IMG/VR virus record: IMGVR_UViG_3300024267_000007
Location: 1-51,162 of that record
DNA: 51,162 nt
Direction: 5' to 3' (one strand)
Source of the DNA: a virus
Part shown: one piece after another, positions 7,813 through 13,719 of the stretch
Numbering within the stretch: position 1 is the stretch's first letter
Layout of the letters: every line of letters begins with the position of its first letter
The notes under the pieces: model-generated
Told to the model about the DNA's origin: nothing
Databases searched by the model: none
The model's input: the letters and a program-made list of their open reading frames with translations, nothing else
Position numbers and translations under genes: made by a program

Positions 7813-8096
7813 TACTTTAATTTTTTATTTAGGTTAATAATTTTATTATTTATTTTACTAGCTAATGTGAAGTTTTCATCCTCAACTGCTTTGTCTAACT
7901 CTTGCTGTAGTTCGTCTATCTGCATGTGTATTATTTCTTGCTCAGACATCATACGCATATTACCAAAGCCGTCTTGTTTAATATTCTCCATTGATACTTG
8001 GAAGTCTTGATTCCATTCGTCTTGCTTTGCTTCTAAATGATCTATAATAATTTTAGCAGTTAGCTCGGCTATTTTAGTAATATCTTTTTCTGTCAT
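7812..8096 (-). CDS. UVR-motif-like coiled-coil protein
   Basis: A 94-residue acidic, helical protein. The last ~35 residues (IDELQQELDKAVEDENFTLA, then ASKINNKIINLNKK) follow the UVR motif pattern (Lxx-L-xxAVExEDFExAAxLRDxI) of UvrB/UvrC and McsA, a helical hairpin for protein contacts. A role in repair or as a protein adaptor is possible, but only the motif supports it. It starts 3 nt after the KTSC gene stop and overlaps the following gene by 1 nt. Confidence 0.65.
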   Translation of the reverse strand: MTEKDITKIAELTAKIIIDHLEAKQDEWNQDFQVSMENIKQDGFGNMRMMSEQEIIHMQIDELQQELDKAVEDENFTLASKINNKIINLNKKLK

Positions 8097-8099
8097 TTA

Positions 8100-8321
8100 T
8101 TATCTTTTAGTGAATTTAAATAATCTTTTAATGTTAGTGTTAATAAATTTACCTTTAGATTCAGCGTTCATTAATCCACGCCAATAAAATAATGGTACGT
8201 CTTCGTACTCGTATACACCACCGTTTTCGTATATTAATACAAGCGTTTTGTTTTCGGTATAATATCTACCTGTTGAAATTGTTGACGAATTGTCAGATCT
8301 AAATTTTTCAAAATTGTTCAT
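8100..8321 (-). CDS. KTSC-domain protein
   Basis: A 73-residue protein that is essentially one KTSC domain: SSTISTGRYYTENKTLVLIY, then GGVYEYEDVP and the ending NAESKGKFINTNIK. The conserved Ser-Lys-Gly-Lys near the C-terminus is present (KTSC normally ends in Lys-Thr-Ser-Cys or SKG-type variants). The domain is found in phage and bacterial proteins and is thought to bind nucleic acid, but its biochemistry is unclear. It is the first gene after promoter copy 2. Confidence 0.75.
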   Translation of the reverse strand: MNNFEKFRSDNSSTISTGRYYTENKTLVLIYENGGVYEYEDVPLFYWRGLMNAESKGKFINTNIKRLFKFTKR

Positions 8322-8340
8322 AAGTTTTTTGTTTTTGTTT

Positions 8341-8376
8341 ATTATATTATCTTTGTTTGATCGTGTTCAGTCTGTA
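8341..8376 (-). promoter_or_regulatory. Leftward promoter motif, copy 2
   Basis: Minus-strand TACAGACTGAACACGA, 9 bp, then GATAATATAATAAAC. It precedes the KTSC operon (8321 leftward to about 7109) and overlaps the end of the small membrane-peptide gene, whose TGA lies inside block 1. Confidence 0.7.
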
Positions 8377-8447
8377 ATATCTTCTATGTATAATAGTATT
8401 GTTAAACATAAAAGATACGCTATTATCCATATTATTATTGCTATCAT
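8367..8447 (-). CDS. Tiny membrane protein, 26 residues
   Basis: The reading frame MIAIIIWIIAYLLCLTILLY followed by IEDITD is almost entirely one hydrophobic helix with a short acidic tail. Its ATG overlaps the stop codon of the GP88-family gene (TAATG), a coupled start used repeatedly in this arm. Its last codons (ATT ACA GAC TGA) are supplied by block 1 of promoter copy 2. It resembles small phage membrane effectors in shape only; no family is recognised. Confidence 0.5.
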   Translation of the reverse strand: MIAIIIWIIAYLLCLTILLYIEDITD

Positions 8448-9052
8448 TAATGAAATACTAATCCTACTTTATTTGTTTTATTGAACCACTTAGTAGCCAT
8501 TAAATCAATAGAGCTGGCATCAGTATACGAAGCCCTATCAAGATCAGCATGACTTGAGAAAATTTTTGTATGTCTATGTTTTCTTTCATCTATTAAATGT
8601 TTTTGTTTTCCAGAGTCACTGAATATTATATCATAATTACTTGGTAATGAGGTTTTTAACATCATATCGATCATATTGGTGTAACTGTAAAACCGTACGT
8701 TAGGATTGCTATTAGCAATGTCGATCCACTTTTTTAGATATGCGCGAGAATAATAATCGCCGCTATCATGGACTCTGACGTAATCAGGTTTCTTCTTACG
8801 TATTTCAGCGTTCATAGCATCAACAAACATGTCAGTCTTGCTGAGTTGATAACGCTTTTCAAACGCAGGTTTTACGTTACTCCAGATGTAGGCTCCTTTC
8901 TTGGCATAACAGAATTTAACACAACTGTCAGCCATTGGGCACGTCAGTTTCCCGCTAGCAGATTTGTAGGCAGGAATACCGAAGTTAAAGACCCGGAGCC
9001 CGAGTTCTTTTGATGTTTTTTTAAGTTTAGTATTTTGTGTTAATAAGTTCAT
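8447..9052 (-). CDS. GP88-family protein with Cys-rich motif
   Basis: A 201-residue protein of the phage 'gene product 88' type. After the N-terminal LGLRVFNFGIPAYKSASGKL comes the Cys cluster CPMADSCVKFCYAKKG (C-x5-C-x3-C), then VRVHDSGDYYSRAYLKKW and a FYSYTN segment. The cysteine cluster and following beta/alpha pattern recall radical-SAM-like iron-sulfur proteins, but the spacing is not the classic CxxxCxxC, so the activity is unknown. It is the first gene after promoter copy 3. Confidence 0.75.
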   Translation of the reverse strand: MNLLTQNTKLKKTSKELGLRVFNFGIPAYKSASGKLTCPMADSCVKFCYAKKGAYIWSNVKPAFEKRYQLSKTDMFVDAMNAEIRKKKPDYVRVHDSGDYYSRAYLKKWIDIANSNPNVRFYSYTNMIDMMLKTSLPSNYDIIFSDSGKQKHLIDERKHRHTKIFSSHADLDRASYTDASSIDLMATKWFNKTNKVGLVFH

Positions 9053-9063
9053 AGTTTTTGTTT

Positions 9064-9099
9064 ATTATATTATCGATCAGCGATCGTGTTTAGTTTGTA
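9064..9099 (-). promoter_or_regulatory. Leftward promoter motif, copy 3
   Basis: Minus-strand TACAAACTAAACACGA, 9 bp, GATAATATAATAAAC, about 12 nt before the ATG of the GP88 gene. Block 1 begins directly after the stop codon of the 9100-9363 gene. Confidence 0.75.
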
Positions 9100-9363
9100 T
9101 TAATCAAGCAACACCATATATGCTTCAACATTATTTTTACGAAACCAGTTCAACGCTTTTTGAAACTCGCTAACTTGTTTAGGTGTAACTGTTTTAGGTG
9201 CTACTTCAAATATATATTGGCTACCCATAATATAATCGTACATTGAGAGCTCGAGGCTGTTGAGTGTATAGCATTCGCCACTGAACGGATTGGTTACTGT
9301 TTCACCTTCACCATATATGGTTCCTTTAAACCATTTAGGTACTGTTTGTTTTTTAGTTTTCAT
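9100..9363 (-). CDS. Conserved small phage protein of unknown function
   Basis: An 87-residue protein with PKWFKGTIYGEGETVTNPFS, LELSMYDYIMG and a C-terminal FQKALNWFRKNNVEAYMVLLD-type helix. This layout recalls small proteins common in marine cyanophages and pelagiphages, all without known function. It overlaps the previous gene by 11 nt and ends one base before promoter copy 3. One TGTATAGCA 9-mer lies at 9265. Confidence 0.7.
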   Translation of the reverse strand: MKTKKQTVPKWFKGTIYGEGETVTNPFSGECYTLNSLELSMYDYIMGSQYIFEVAPKTVTPKQVSEFQKALNWFRKNNVEAYMVLLD

Positions 9364-10012
9364 TTTTTAATTCTTTAAATATTAATTCACCTTTAACAGC
9401 TCTTTCGATAGTTAGACCATAATGATTAGCTACAATCTCATACCTGGCTCTGTCTTTAATTATTTGACTAGCATAGTTTAAATACCTATAGTCTTCATCT
9501 ACTGTTAGATTTATAGCTCTTGAGCTACCGTCTAAAAAACTACAATCTTGAGAGATCATTTCTATATATTGTAGCGTGTTTATAGGGTTAACTATTTTAT
9601 GGTTATAACCTTCATTAAGTAACTCATCTATAATTTCGTCTTCCATTTTACATAATAGATCTTCGTAGTGTCTAGTGATAGCATCTTCAACAAAGTCATA
9701 GTTGTCACAGTATATCTGATTGTAGTCAGGTATTACTTCGTATAACGCGTCTGTAAGTTCGTTTTCATAGTAGTACACATCTTCGTTTACGTTTATACGA
9801 GTTGTATCAGCGGCAGCTATCCATACAGAGTAGCCATCAGCGGTTGACTCTTCATATATACTGAAGTCAGGGTTTTGCCATTGATCTGTTACCTCACACT
9901 CATAGTGTGCAAGTACTTGGTTTCTAGCATGCTCATCATCACAACCTTCAATCCAACCTTTTGATTCCATTCTTTGAGCTATTAACTCATCGGTTATATA
10001 TTTATTCTTCAT
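9353..10012 (-). CDS. Acidic hypothetical protein
   Basis: A 219-residue acidic protein, rich in Asp, Glu, Tyr and Asn. Features such as YYYENELTDALYEVIPDYNQ and CKMEDEIIDELLNEGY suggest helices with surface acid. No catalytic motif is evident. Strongly acidic phage proteins can mimic DNA and inhibit nucleases, but this is a thought, not evidence. It overlaps both neighbours by about 11 nt in a four-gene operon after promoter copy 4. Confidence 0.65.
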   Translation of the reverse strand: MKNKYITDELIAQRMESKGWIEGCDDEHARNQVLAHYECEVTDQWQNPDFSIYEESTADGYSVWIAAADTTRINVNEDVYYYENELTDALYEVIPDYNQIYCDNYDFVEDAITRHYEDLLCKMEDEIIDELLNEGYNHKIVNPINTLQYIEMISQDCSFLDGSSRAINLTVDEDYRYLNYASQIIKDRARYEIVANHYGLTIERAVKGELIFKELKNEN

Positions 10013-10217
10013 CTGTTTCTATTAATTTAGTGATGTATTGCCACACCTTTAATTCTATTTTATTACTGTTTAATACTATATCCATCTCGTGTGATGTAAC
10101 ACCTCCGTAGTTACCTGTACGTATATCTTCTTTGTTTTGCTCGATCGTAATCAAGAGCATAGACATTTTAGCGAAAGCTTTGTCGCTTGCTCGTTGTTGT
10201 AGTTCTTGTTTAGTCAT
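10002..10217 (-). CDS. Small hypothetical protein
   Basis: A 71-residue, mostly helical protein (MTKQELQQRASDKAFAKMSM at the start, IELKVWQYITKLIETDEE at the end). It overlaps the upstream gene by 8 nt and the acidic gene by 11 nt, so it is translated as part of the same operon. It is not recognised. Confidence 0.6.
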   Translation of the reverse strand: MTKQELQQRASDKAFAKMSMLLITIEQNKEDIRTGNYGGVTSHEMDIVLNSNKIELKVWQYITKLIETDEE

Positions 10218-10443
10218 CGCTATCTATTAAAATGTTATCGCCAAACCTGTAGTCCCACGCTGATACTCTGAGTGCATTTATATTACACATATCGTAGATA
10301 TCTCTGATCTCGCTTATAGTTAGCTCACCGTAAAACTTACTGCTTTCTAGTTTAGCAATAATTCTTGTTGACGTAAACTTGTAATCACTTTGATTAATAA
10401 GTTTAATGTACTTAGGTTTAATTGATTGTAGTAAATTGCTCAT
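10210..10443 (-). CDS. Small hypothetical protein
   Basis: A 77-residue protein and the first gene after promoter copy 4, starting about 20 nt downstream. It contains SNLLQSIKPKYIKLINQSDY and ends with an acidic tail (ILIDSDD). No family is recognised. The start is set by the ATG close to the promoter with an A/T-rich leader. Confidence 0.6.
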   Translation of the reverse strand: MSNLLQSIKPKYIKLINQSDYKFTSTRIIAKLESSKFYGELTISEIRDIYDMCNINALRVSAWDYRFGDNILIDSDD

Positions 10444-10463
10444 GTTATTTGTATTTTAAATTC

Positions 10464-10500
10464 ATATATATTATCGATCGGTAGTCGTGTTTAGTTTGTA
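10464..10500 (-). promoter_or_regulatory. Leftward promoter motif, copy 4
   Basis: Minus-strand TACAAACTAAACACGA, 9 bp, GATAATATATATGAA. It drives the four-gene set 10443-9100 and sits 2 nt after the stop of the 10502-10705 gene. It is a near-consensus copy. Confidence 0.75.
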
Positions 10501-10501
10501 A

Positions 10502-10705
10502 TTAATCTTGGTATTTTTTAAGTGTCATACTATTTACTTTATCAATGATCTCATTACCTACCATAGTGAAATAACCGGGTGCATACAATGATCTTTTACC
10601 TTCAGATTCAGTAGCTAATACATCTTTTTCTGCTTCTTCAATAGCGTGTCTTAACGCTGTTTGAATGAAATACTTTTCAAATCCGTTAAATTTTGTTTTA
10701 CTCAT
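10502..10705 (-). CDS. Small hypothetical protein
   Basis: A 67-residue protein starting MSKTKFNGFEKYFIQTALRH and containing EKDVLATESEGKRSLYAPGY. The frame stays open upstream into the candidate structured RNA, but the ATG at 10705 has the normal A-rich leader and is preferred. It is not recognised. It is probably co-transcribed with the RNA from promoter copy 5. Confidence 0.65.
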   Translation of the reverse strand: MSKTKFNGFEKYFIQTALRHAIEEAEKDVLATESEGKRSLYAPGYFTMVGNEIIDKVNSMTLKKYQD

Positions 10706-10724
10706 TTTATTTAATTTTAAATTA

Positions 10725-10955
10725 GCGGACGTACGGGAATCGAACCCGTTTGAAGTTATCTTCGTTACCATATCGTCCTACCCAGACATTTCCTAGCCAC
10801 ATAGTGGAGACGTTATTTATTCGCTGGGTTTGTTAACATTCCTGAGTTCATAACGATCCCTCACCAGTTCAGTTAACTTTTATAAAGAAGCGTGATCGGC
10901 GTCTAACTCATTTTCATCATTAGATATACCGGCCGGTCCACCGATGTTTGCTTCC
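10725..10955 (-). ncRNA. Candidate structured RNA with tRNA-like 3' end
   Basis: This gene-free segment lies between promoter copy 5 and the next start codon. Perfectly paired arms occur in orderly nested or sequential fashion on the minus strand: GAAGC/GCTTC (10950-10954 with 10887-10891), enclosing ATCGGTG/CGCCGAT (10939-10945 with 10895-10901); GTTAAC/GTTAAC (10872-10877 with 10832-10837); ACCCAG/CTGGGT (10824-10829 with 10780-10785); and GGACG/CGTCC (10774-10778 with 10727-10731). The last stem encloses GAAG/CTTC and a T-arm-like hairpin ACGGGTTCGATTCCCGT (10733-10749). No CCA is encoded, and no D-arm or seven-base anticodon loop can be built, so it is not an ordinary tRNA. A tmRNA-like, tRNA-mimic or degenerate tRNA origin is possible. 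Confidence 0.45.
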
Positions 10956-10962
10956 GTATTAC

Positions 10963-10999
10963 ATTTATATTATCATTGGGTGATCGTGTTTTGTTTGTA
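10963..10999 (-). promoter_or_regulatory. Leftward promoter motif, copy 5
   Basis: Minus-strand TACAAACAAAACACGA, 9 bp, GATAATATAAATGTAA. It drives the candidate structured RNA and the 10502-10705 gene. Block 1 and the spacer are translated as the last nine codons of the upstream gene (YKQNTITQ, then TGA). Confidence 0.7.
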
Positions 11000-11164
11000 C
11001 ATTATTTCGATCGCACGTTGCATTACTTGCTGGTGTATAGCATTGTAGTCGTCACCGTCGGCGGGATAATCGCCTAGTTGCCAGTCAATACTGTCTTCCA
11101 TTAGTTCGAGAGTTATGTTAGCGACGCTCTCCGCTATTTCGTATAAGTTTCTTTTATTGCTCAT
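10973..11164 (-). CDS. Small acidic hypothetical protein
   Basis: A 63-residue protein starting MSNKRNLYEIAESVANITLE with a central acidic patch (GDYPADGDDYNAIHQQ). Its C-terminus YKQNTITQ is encoded by promoter copy 5, so protein sequence and promoter are constrained together. It overlaps the preceding 39-residue gene by 11 nt. One TGTATAGCA 9-mer lies at 11034. It is not recognised. Confidence 0.6.
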   Translation of the reverse strand: MSNKRNLYEIAESVANITLELMEDSIDWQLGDYPADGDDYNAIHQQVMQRAIEIMYKQNTITQ

Positions 11165-11273
11165 ATATTCTAGTTTTTAATTCATTTACTTTTTCTTGTA
11201 AGTACCAATCATCTTCGTAGTTGAGGTTGATGTACATTGATAATTCTTGTAATAGATCCGCTGCTAACTTCAT
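11154..11273 (-). CDS. Tiny hypothetical protein, 39 residues
   Basis: The frame MKLAADLLQELSMYINLNYE, then DDWYLQEKVNELKTRIYEQ, is helical and amphipathic. It starts 1-2 nt upstream of the stop of the preceding gene and overlaps the next gene by 11 nt, the tight packing seen throughout this arm. It is too short for family assignment, but operon spacing supports it as real. Confidence 0.55.
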   Translation of the reverse strand: MKLAADLLQELSMYINLNYEDDWYLQEKVNELKTRIYEQ

Positions 11274-11274
11274 A

Positions 11275-11457
11275 TTATTGTTTTTTTAAGTAAGTTAATC
11301 CTTTGTAGTTGAACCACTCAGTTATACCTTCTTGATCTTTATCTTCGTTGTAGATAAAACCGAACGTTGATGGTAACTCACCGACAAGATATGGTTTATA
11401 TACTTTACCGTTTAATACTATTTGTTTTGAGTGGATAAATTTAATTGTATTTTTCAT
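11275..11457 (-). CDS. Small hypothetical protein
   Basis: A 60-residue beta-rich protein (IVLNGKVYKPYLVGELPSTF, EWFNYKGLTYLKKQ). It is the first gene after promoter copy 6, with an ATG about 18 nt from the -10 block. The pattern of short strands with aromatic residues could be a small beta-barrel, but nothing is recognised. Confidence 0.6.
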   Translation of the reverse strand: MKNTIKFIHSKQIVLNGKVYKPYLVGELPSTFGFIYNEDKDQEGITEWFNYKGLTYLKKQ

Positions 11458-11474
11458 TATATTAGTTTTAGATT

Positions 11475-11512
11475 CGTATATATTATCAATCTTTAATCGT
11501 ATTCAGTTTGTA
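11475..11512 (-). promoter_or_regulatory. Leftward promoter motif, copy 6
   Basis: Minus-strand TACAAACTGAATACGA, 9 bp, GATAATATATACGAA. It drives the 11457-10973 gene set. Block 1 and part of the spacer encode the C-terminal YKLNTIKD of the upstream gene, which stops at TGA just before the -10 block. Confidence 0.7.
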
Positions 11513-11740
11513 AAAATCTTTTACCGCTTTTTCGGTTAGAGGTTTTAAGCTTTTATGGTATTCTACATTATCTATGTAGTAGTCGATCGCTTCTTGCATT
11601 CTCTTTTCAGTGAACTTTGTAAACACGCTTACATCTGTGTGTTTGAGTAGATCAACGTCGTTGCATTGGTACATTGTTGACGTGACATCTTGCCAATTTG
11701 TTACTTGAATTTCTTTATATGAATAACCTCTATGCTCCAT
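11486..11740 (-). CDS. Small hypothetical protein
   Basis: An 84-residue protein (MEHRGYSYKEIQVTNWQDVT, EKRMQEAIDYYIDNVEYHKS). It overlaps the upstream gene by 11 nt. The C-terminal YKLNTIKD is read from promoter copy 6. It is mostly helical, and no family is recognised. Confidence 0.6.
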   Translation of the reverse strand: MEHRGYSYKEIQVTNWQDVTSTMYQCNDVDLLKHTDVSVFTKFTEKRMQEAIDYYIDNVEYHKSLKPLTEKAVKDFYKLNTIKD

Positions 11741-11984
11741 TATTTACATTTATTGTTACTTCTACCCAGCCTTTTTCAGAGTGACCAGCGTATACTCTTA
11801 AGCCGTCATTCACTAGTATATCTACTAATTTTTGCGCTGCTCGCCAAAGACTTGGTTCTGGCATTTCATCGTGTTCGTCGTCGTACATTACTTCGCCTCT
11901 ACATTGGTAGAATATATCATTTACATCGTTTTCTACTAGTTCAAAATCCCAACCGTTCACGGTTATATTTTCACATAATTCCAT
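11730..11984 (-). CDS. Small acidic hypothetical protein
   Basis: An 84-residue acidic protein starting MELCENITVNGWDFELVEND and containing a run of acid near the middle (YDDEHDEMPEPSLW), ending in a beta strand (WVEVTINVNNGA). It is the second gene after promoter copy 7, 2 nt after the 25-residue leader gene. It is not recognised. Confidence 0.6.
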   Translation of the reverse strand: MELCENITVNGWDFELVENDVNDIFYQCRGEVMYDDEHDEMPEPSLWRAAQKLVDILVNDGLRVYAGHSEKGWVEVTINVNNGA

Positions 11985-11986
11985 AG

Positions 11987-12064
11987 TTAATTTCTTATTG
12001 CCCAGGCCGCCGCGGTGCCAAGATCGGTTAATACTCTGTTTGCTTTACTTAATAGTTTTCTCAT
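11987..12064 (-). CDS. Tiny hypothetical protein, 25 residues
   Basis: The frame MRKLLSKANRVLTDLGTAAA, then WAIRN, is a basic, helix-forming peptide. It is the first frame after promoter copy 7 and ends 2 nt before the next ATG. The GC-rich stretch coding for GTAAAW stands out from its surroundings. It could be a real small protein or a leader peptide that tunes the operon. Confidence 0.45.
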   Translation of the reverse strand: MRKLLSKANRVLTDLGTAAAWAIRN

Positions 12065-12082
12065 TGTTTATTATTTTAATTT

Positions 12083-12120
12083 CGTATATATTATCAATAG
12101 GTGATCGTATTTAGTTTGTA
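12083..12120 (-). promoter_or_regulatory. Leftward promoter motif, copy 7
   Basis: Minus-strand TACAAACTAAATACGA, 9 bp, GATAATATATACGAA. It drives the 12064-11486 gene set. The stop codon of the 12111-12332 gene is within block 1 (ACT ACA AAC TAA). Confidence 0.75.
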
Positions 12121-12332
12121 GTCACTGGTTGGTTGTAGTGGTTCCACAATTTAGTGTGGGAGAACGATCTACCTTTACTACCTGATCCTTTACCTTTAGT
12201 TTTCACTTTTCGGTATTCTTTCGCTGTCAACCCTGAGCAATATTCACCCTGAGTTACTGTTTTGCGGTGATGTATAGCATCCGCTTTTCTCTTTTGTGCG
12301 ACGTATGCACACACTTCTTTCATTGTCATCAT
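12111..12332 (-). CDS. Small basic hypothetical protein
   Basis: A 73-residue basic protein with a Lys/Gly/Ser-rich middle (KVKTKGKGSGSKGRSFSHTK) and an N-terminal helix (VCAYVAQKRKADAIHHRK). Its final residues TTN and stop codon come from block 1 of promoter copy 7. One TGTATAGCA 9-mer lies at 12271. The basic stretch suggests nucleic-acid contact. The start may be this ATG or the in-frame ATG three codons later. Confidence 0.55.
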   Translation of the reverse strand: MMTMKEVCAYVAQKRKADAIHHRKTVTQGEYCSGLTAKEYRKVKTKGKGSGSKGRSFSHTKLWNHYNQPVTTN

Positions 12333-12333
12333 A

Positions 12334-12420
12334 TTATTCTTGATTATTATTTATTAACCACATTAACTGTGCATACTCTTCATACTCTTGTTCGCTATTA
12401 AATCCGTGATATTCTTTCAT
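12334..12420 (-). CDS. Tiny hypothetical protein, 28 residues
   Basis: The frame MKEYHGFNSEQEYEEYAQLM, then WLINNNQE, is acidic and helical. It fits between its neighbours with 1-nt gaps on both sides, which supports translation in the operon after promoter copy 8. No function can be proposed. Confidence 0.5.
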   Translation of the reverse strand: MKEYHGFNSEQEYEEYAQLMWLINNNQE

Positions 12421-12421
12421 A

Positions 12422-12628
12422 TTATTCTACTTTAAATGTATTAGGTAATAATGGTACTAAATGTCTTGCCACTGAAGTTCCGTTGTTAGCGTGATCACAT
12501 ATTAGTTGGGCTAACTCACCTTGCATAGTAAATAGTTCTTCTTGATCGATTAGGTCGCATAGGAAAAAATTGTCGCCACCTAGTATTTCTATAAATTCTT
12601 CAATAAATTCAACATTTTTTGGTTTCAT
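12422..12628 (-). CDS. Small acidic hypothetical protein
   Basis: A 68-residue acidic protein (MKPKNVEFIEEFIEILGGDN, CDLIDQEELFTMQGELAQLI). The ATG at 12628, about 20 nt from the -10 block of promoter copy 8, is used; the longer frame to 12742 would include the promoter itself. It is not recognised. Confidence 0.6.
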   Translation of the reverse strand: MKPKNVEFIEEFIEILGGDNFFLCDLIDQEELFTMQGELAQLICDHANNGTSVARHLVPLLPNTFKVE

Positions 12629-12647
12629 AAGTATTATTTTTAAATTC

Positions 12648-12684
12648 ACATATATTATCGTTAGGTGATCGTATTTGTTTTGTA
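12648..12684 (-). promoter_or_regulatory. Leftward promoter motif, copy 8
   Basis: Minus-strand TACAAAACAAATACGA, 9 bp, GATAATATATGTGAA. It drives the 12628-12111 genes. It is the first copy left of the gene-free region 12685-13016. Confidence 0.7.
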
Positions 12685-12960
12685 AAGGTGTAAAAATATT
12701 AGTGAGTAAAAATAGTAGAGAAAGTATTACACTACCTCTCAAAGTGAGTAAAACTAGGTAATTTCACTACAAATAGAGTGTTTTTTAGTTAATTTGCCTA
12801 CAAAGTGGAGGTTTTTAGGTGATTTTCACTTAAGATCGTAGCATATTGGGTGATGTATAGCATTTAAACGTCGCGTAGGGCGGAGTCTACTCTTCCGGTG
12901 TATAGCAAAATACCCAGGCCAAGCCTCGCAACGGAACTTCCGAAGCGGTAAGGTTAAAAA
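12685..12960. other. Gene-free region with degenerate repeats, candidate replication origin
   Basis: No convincing gene is seen. Positions 12690-12835 are AT-rich and hold degenerate, partly inverted units such as GTGAGTAAAAATAGTAG, GTGAGTAAAACTAGG, CACTACAAATAGAGTG and CCTACAAAGTGGAGG. Positions 12840-12955 form a GC-richer island with two TGTATAGCA 9-mers (12854, 12899) and short self-complementary pieces (CGGAGTCTACTCTTCCG). Repeats next to a GC-rich island and dyad B would suit an origin or a control region. This is inference from layout only. Confidence 0.35.
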
Positions 12961-13008
12961 GTGTGACGTTAGCTTGTTATATTAATATAATAGTAGGCTA
13001 TTGTCACG
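12961..13008. promoter_or_regulatory. Dyad B: 48-bp interrupted palindrome, candidate operator
   Basis: Plus strand begins GTGTGACGTTAGCTTG, has the symmetric centre TTATATTAATATAA and ends AGGCTATTGTCACG. It is the most perfectly symmetric of the three copies. It lies between the tiny Cys-rich gene and the repeat region. Because T runs follow it on both strands (GTTTTTT on plus, ACTTTTT on minus), a bidirectional terminator is an alternative reading. Confidence 0.6.
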
Positions 13009-13016
13009 TTTTTTGT

Positions 13017-13112
13017 TTACTCTTCGTTATCGAATTCTGCCCATTCCAGGCATGATCCACATAACTCGTCTGATAGATAGCTCGCTTCTGAGCCGCAGCA
13101 ATTTGAATACAT
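13017..13112 (-). CDS. Tiny Cys-rich protein, 31 residues
   Basis: The frame MYSNCCGSEASYLSDELCGS, then CLEWAEFDNEE, has four Cys arranged as CC...CxxC, suggesting a small metal-binding knuckle, and an acidic tail. It starts about 15 nt after the -10 block of promoter copy 9 with an A-rich leader. Promoter, leader and Cys spacing support a real gene; function is unknown. Confidence 0.5.
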   Translation of the reverse strand: MYSNCCGSEASYLSDELCGSCLEWAEFDNEE

Positions 13113-13130
13113 AATTTTTGTTTTATTTGT

Positions 13131-13166
13131 TAATATTATCGTTTGTTACTCGTGTTTGTGTTGTCA
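13131..13166 (-). promoter_or_regulatory. Leftward promoter motif, copy 9
   Basis: Minus-strand GACAACACAAACACGA, 9 bp, GATAATATTAACAAA. The first base of block 1 differs from consensus (GACA instead of TACA). It serves the 31-residue Cys-rich gene. Confidence 0.6.
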
Positions 13167-13182
13167 GGGGTTGATCCTAAGA

Positions 13183-13521
13183 CTACTTTTCAGTAGCCTC
13201 AGTTTCAATTGTTACACGATCTGACAGATGTCTCGTGTTAGCCGGCATATCAGTCGACTGTGACCAGTATCCACGTTTGATCCAACATGGCATGATGTTT
13301 AGTTTCGGGAGCATTAGTTCCAGTACTTCATCGTGATTGTACGTTACTTTGACACTTGGCTTTGTCTTAGTCGCTTTCGTGTTGAAAGTTATGATTTGAT
13401 TTCGGCCGAGCCATGATTTACGGACTACGAAGTTGGCTCTTGTGATCGGAGGGAAGATAGTCGCTTTTTCTTCGTTTGACATGTTTGCGATCGCGTTTGT
13501 AATTAATTCTTGATTTGACAT
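13183..13521 (-). CDS. Hypothetical protein
   Basis: A 112-residue protein beginning MSNQELITNAIANMSNEEKA, with a basic beta-rich middle (FVVRKSWLGRNQIITFNTKA) and WIKRGYWSQSTDMPANTRHL near the end. It starts about 28 nt after promoter copy 10. The codon mix includes more G and C than neighbouring genes. No family is recognised. Confidence 0.6.
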   Translation of the reverse strand: MSNQELITNAIANMSNEEKATIFPPITRANFVVRKSWLGRNQIITFNTKATKTKPSVKVTYNHDEVLELMLPKLNIMPCWIKRGYWSQSTDMPANTRHLSDRVTIETEATEK

Positions 13522-13562
13522 AATTTAAATTTATTTAGTTATTATTATTTTATTTGTTATTC

Positions 13563-13599
13563 ACTTATATTATCGAATTGTCTTCGTATTTAGTTTGTA
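13563..13599 (-). promoter_or_regulatory. Leftward promoter motif, copy 10
   Basis: Minus-strand TACAAACTAAATACGA, 9 bp, GATAATATAAGTGAA. It drives the 112-residue gene. The upstream 35-residue gene ends in block 1 (TAT ACA AAC TAA). Confidence 0.75.
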
Positions 13600-13697
13600 T
13601 ATTCTTTTTCAATTTCTATTAGAACTTTGATATATTCGTTTAGATCTTTTTGATTTACTATTTTTTCTATTTTTAATAATTTTTCTAAGTTATTCAT
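13590..13697 (-). CDS. Tiny coiled-coil-like protein, 35 residues
   Basis: The frame MNNLEKLLKIEKIVNQKDLN, then EYIKVLIEIEKEYTN, is rich in Leu, Ile, Glu and Lys with heptad-like spacing. It starts after promoter copy 11 and stops within block 1 of copy 10. Promoter placement supports a real gene; function is unknown. Confidence 0.5.
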   Translation of the reverse strand: MNNLEKLLKIEKIVNQKDLNEYIKVLIEIEKEYTN

Positions 13698-13719
13698 AAT
13701 TTATATTTTATTTGTTATT

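Noticed and set aside
8290-8484. Plus-strand frame across 8290-8484
   Set aside because: It runs opposite to the operon and across promoter copy 2, and is explained as a shadow of AT-rich leader DNA.
10721-10800. Ordinary tRNA gene suggested by the T-arm and 3' acceptor-like bases
   Set aside because: No partner for a 7-bp acceptor, no D-arm and no 7-base anticodon loop can be placed. It is kept as part of a candidate structured RNA instead.
10725-10955. tmRNA
   Set aside because: No 5' half with the tRNA-like D-loop sequence and no plausible tag ending in Ala-Ala; only the T-arm is shared.
12422-12742. Longer start (12742) for the small acidic gene
   Set aside because: The extra N-terminus would translate promoter copy 8; the ATG at 12628 fits the promoter-to-start distance.
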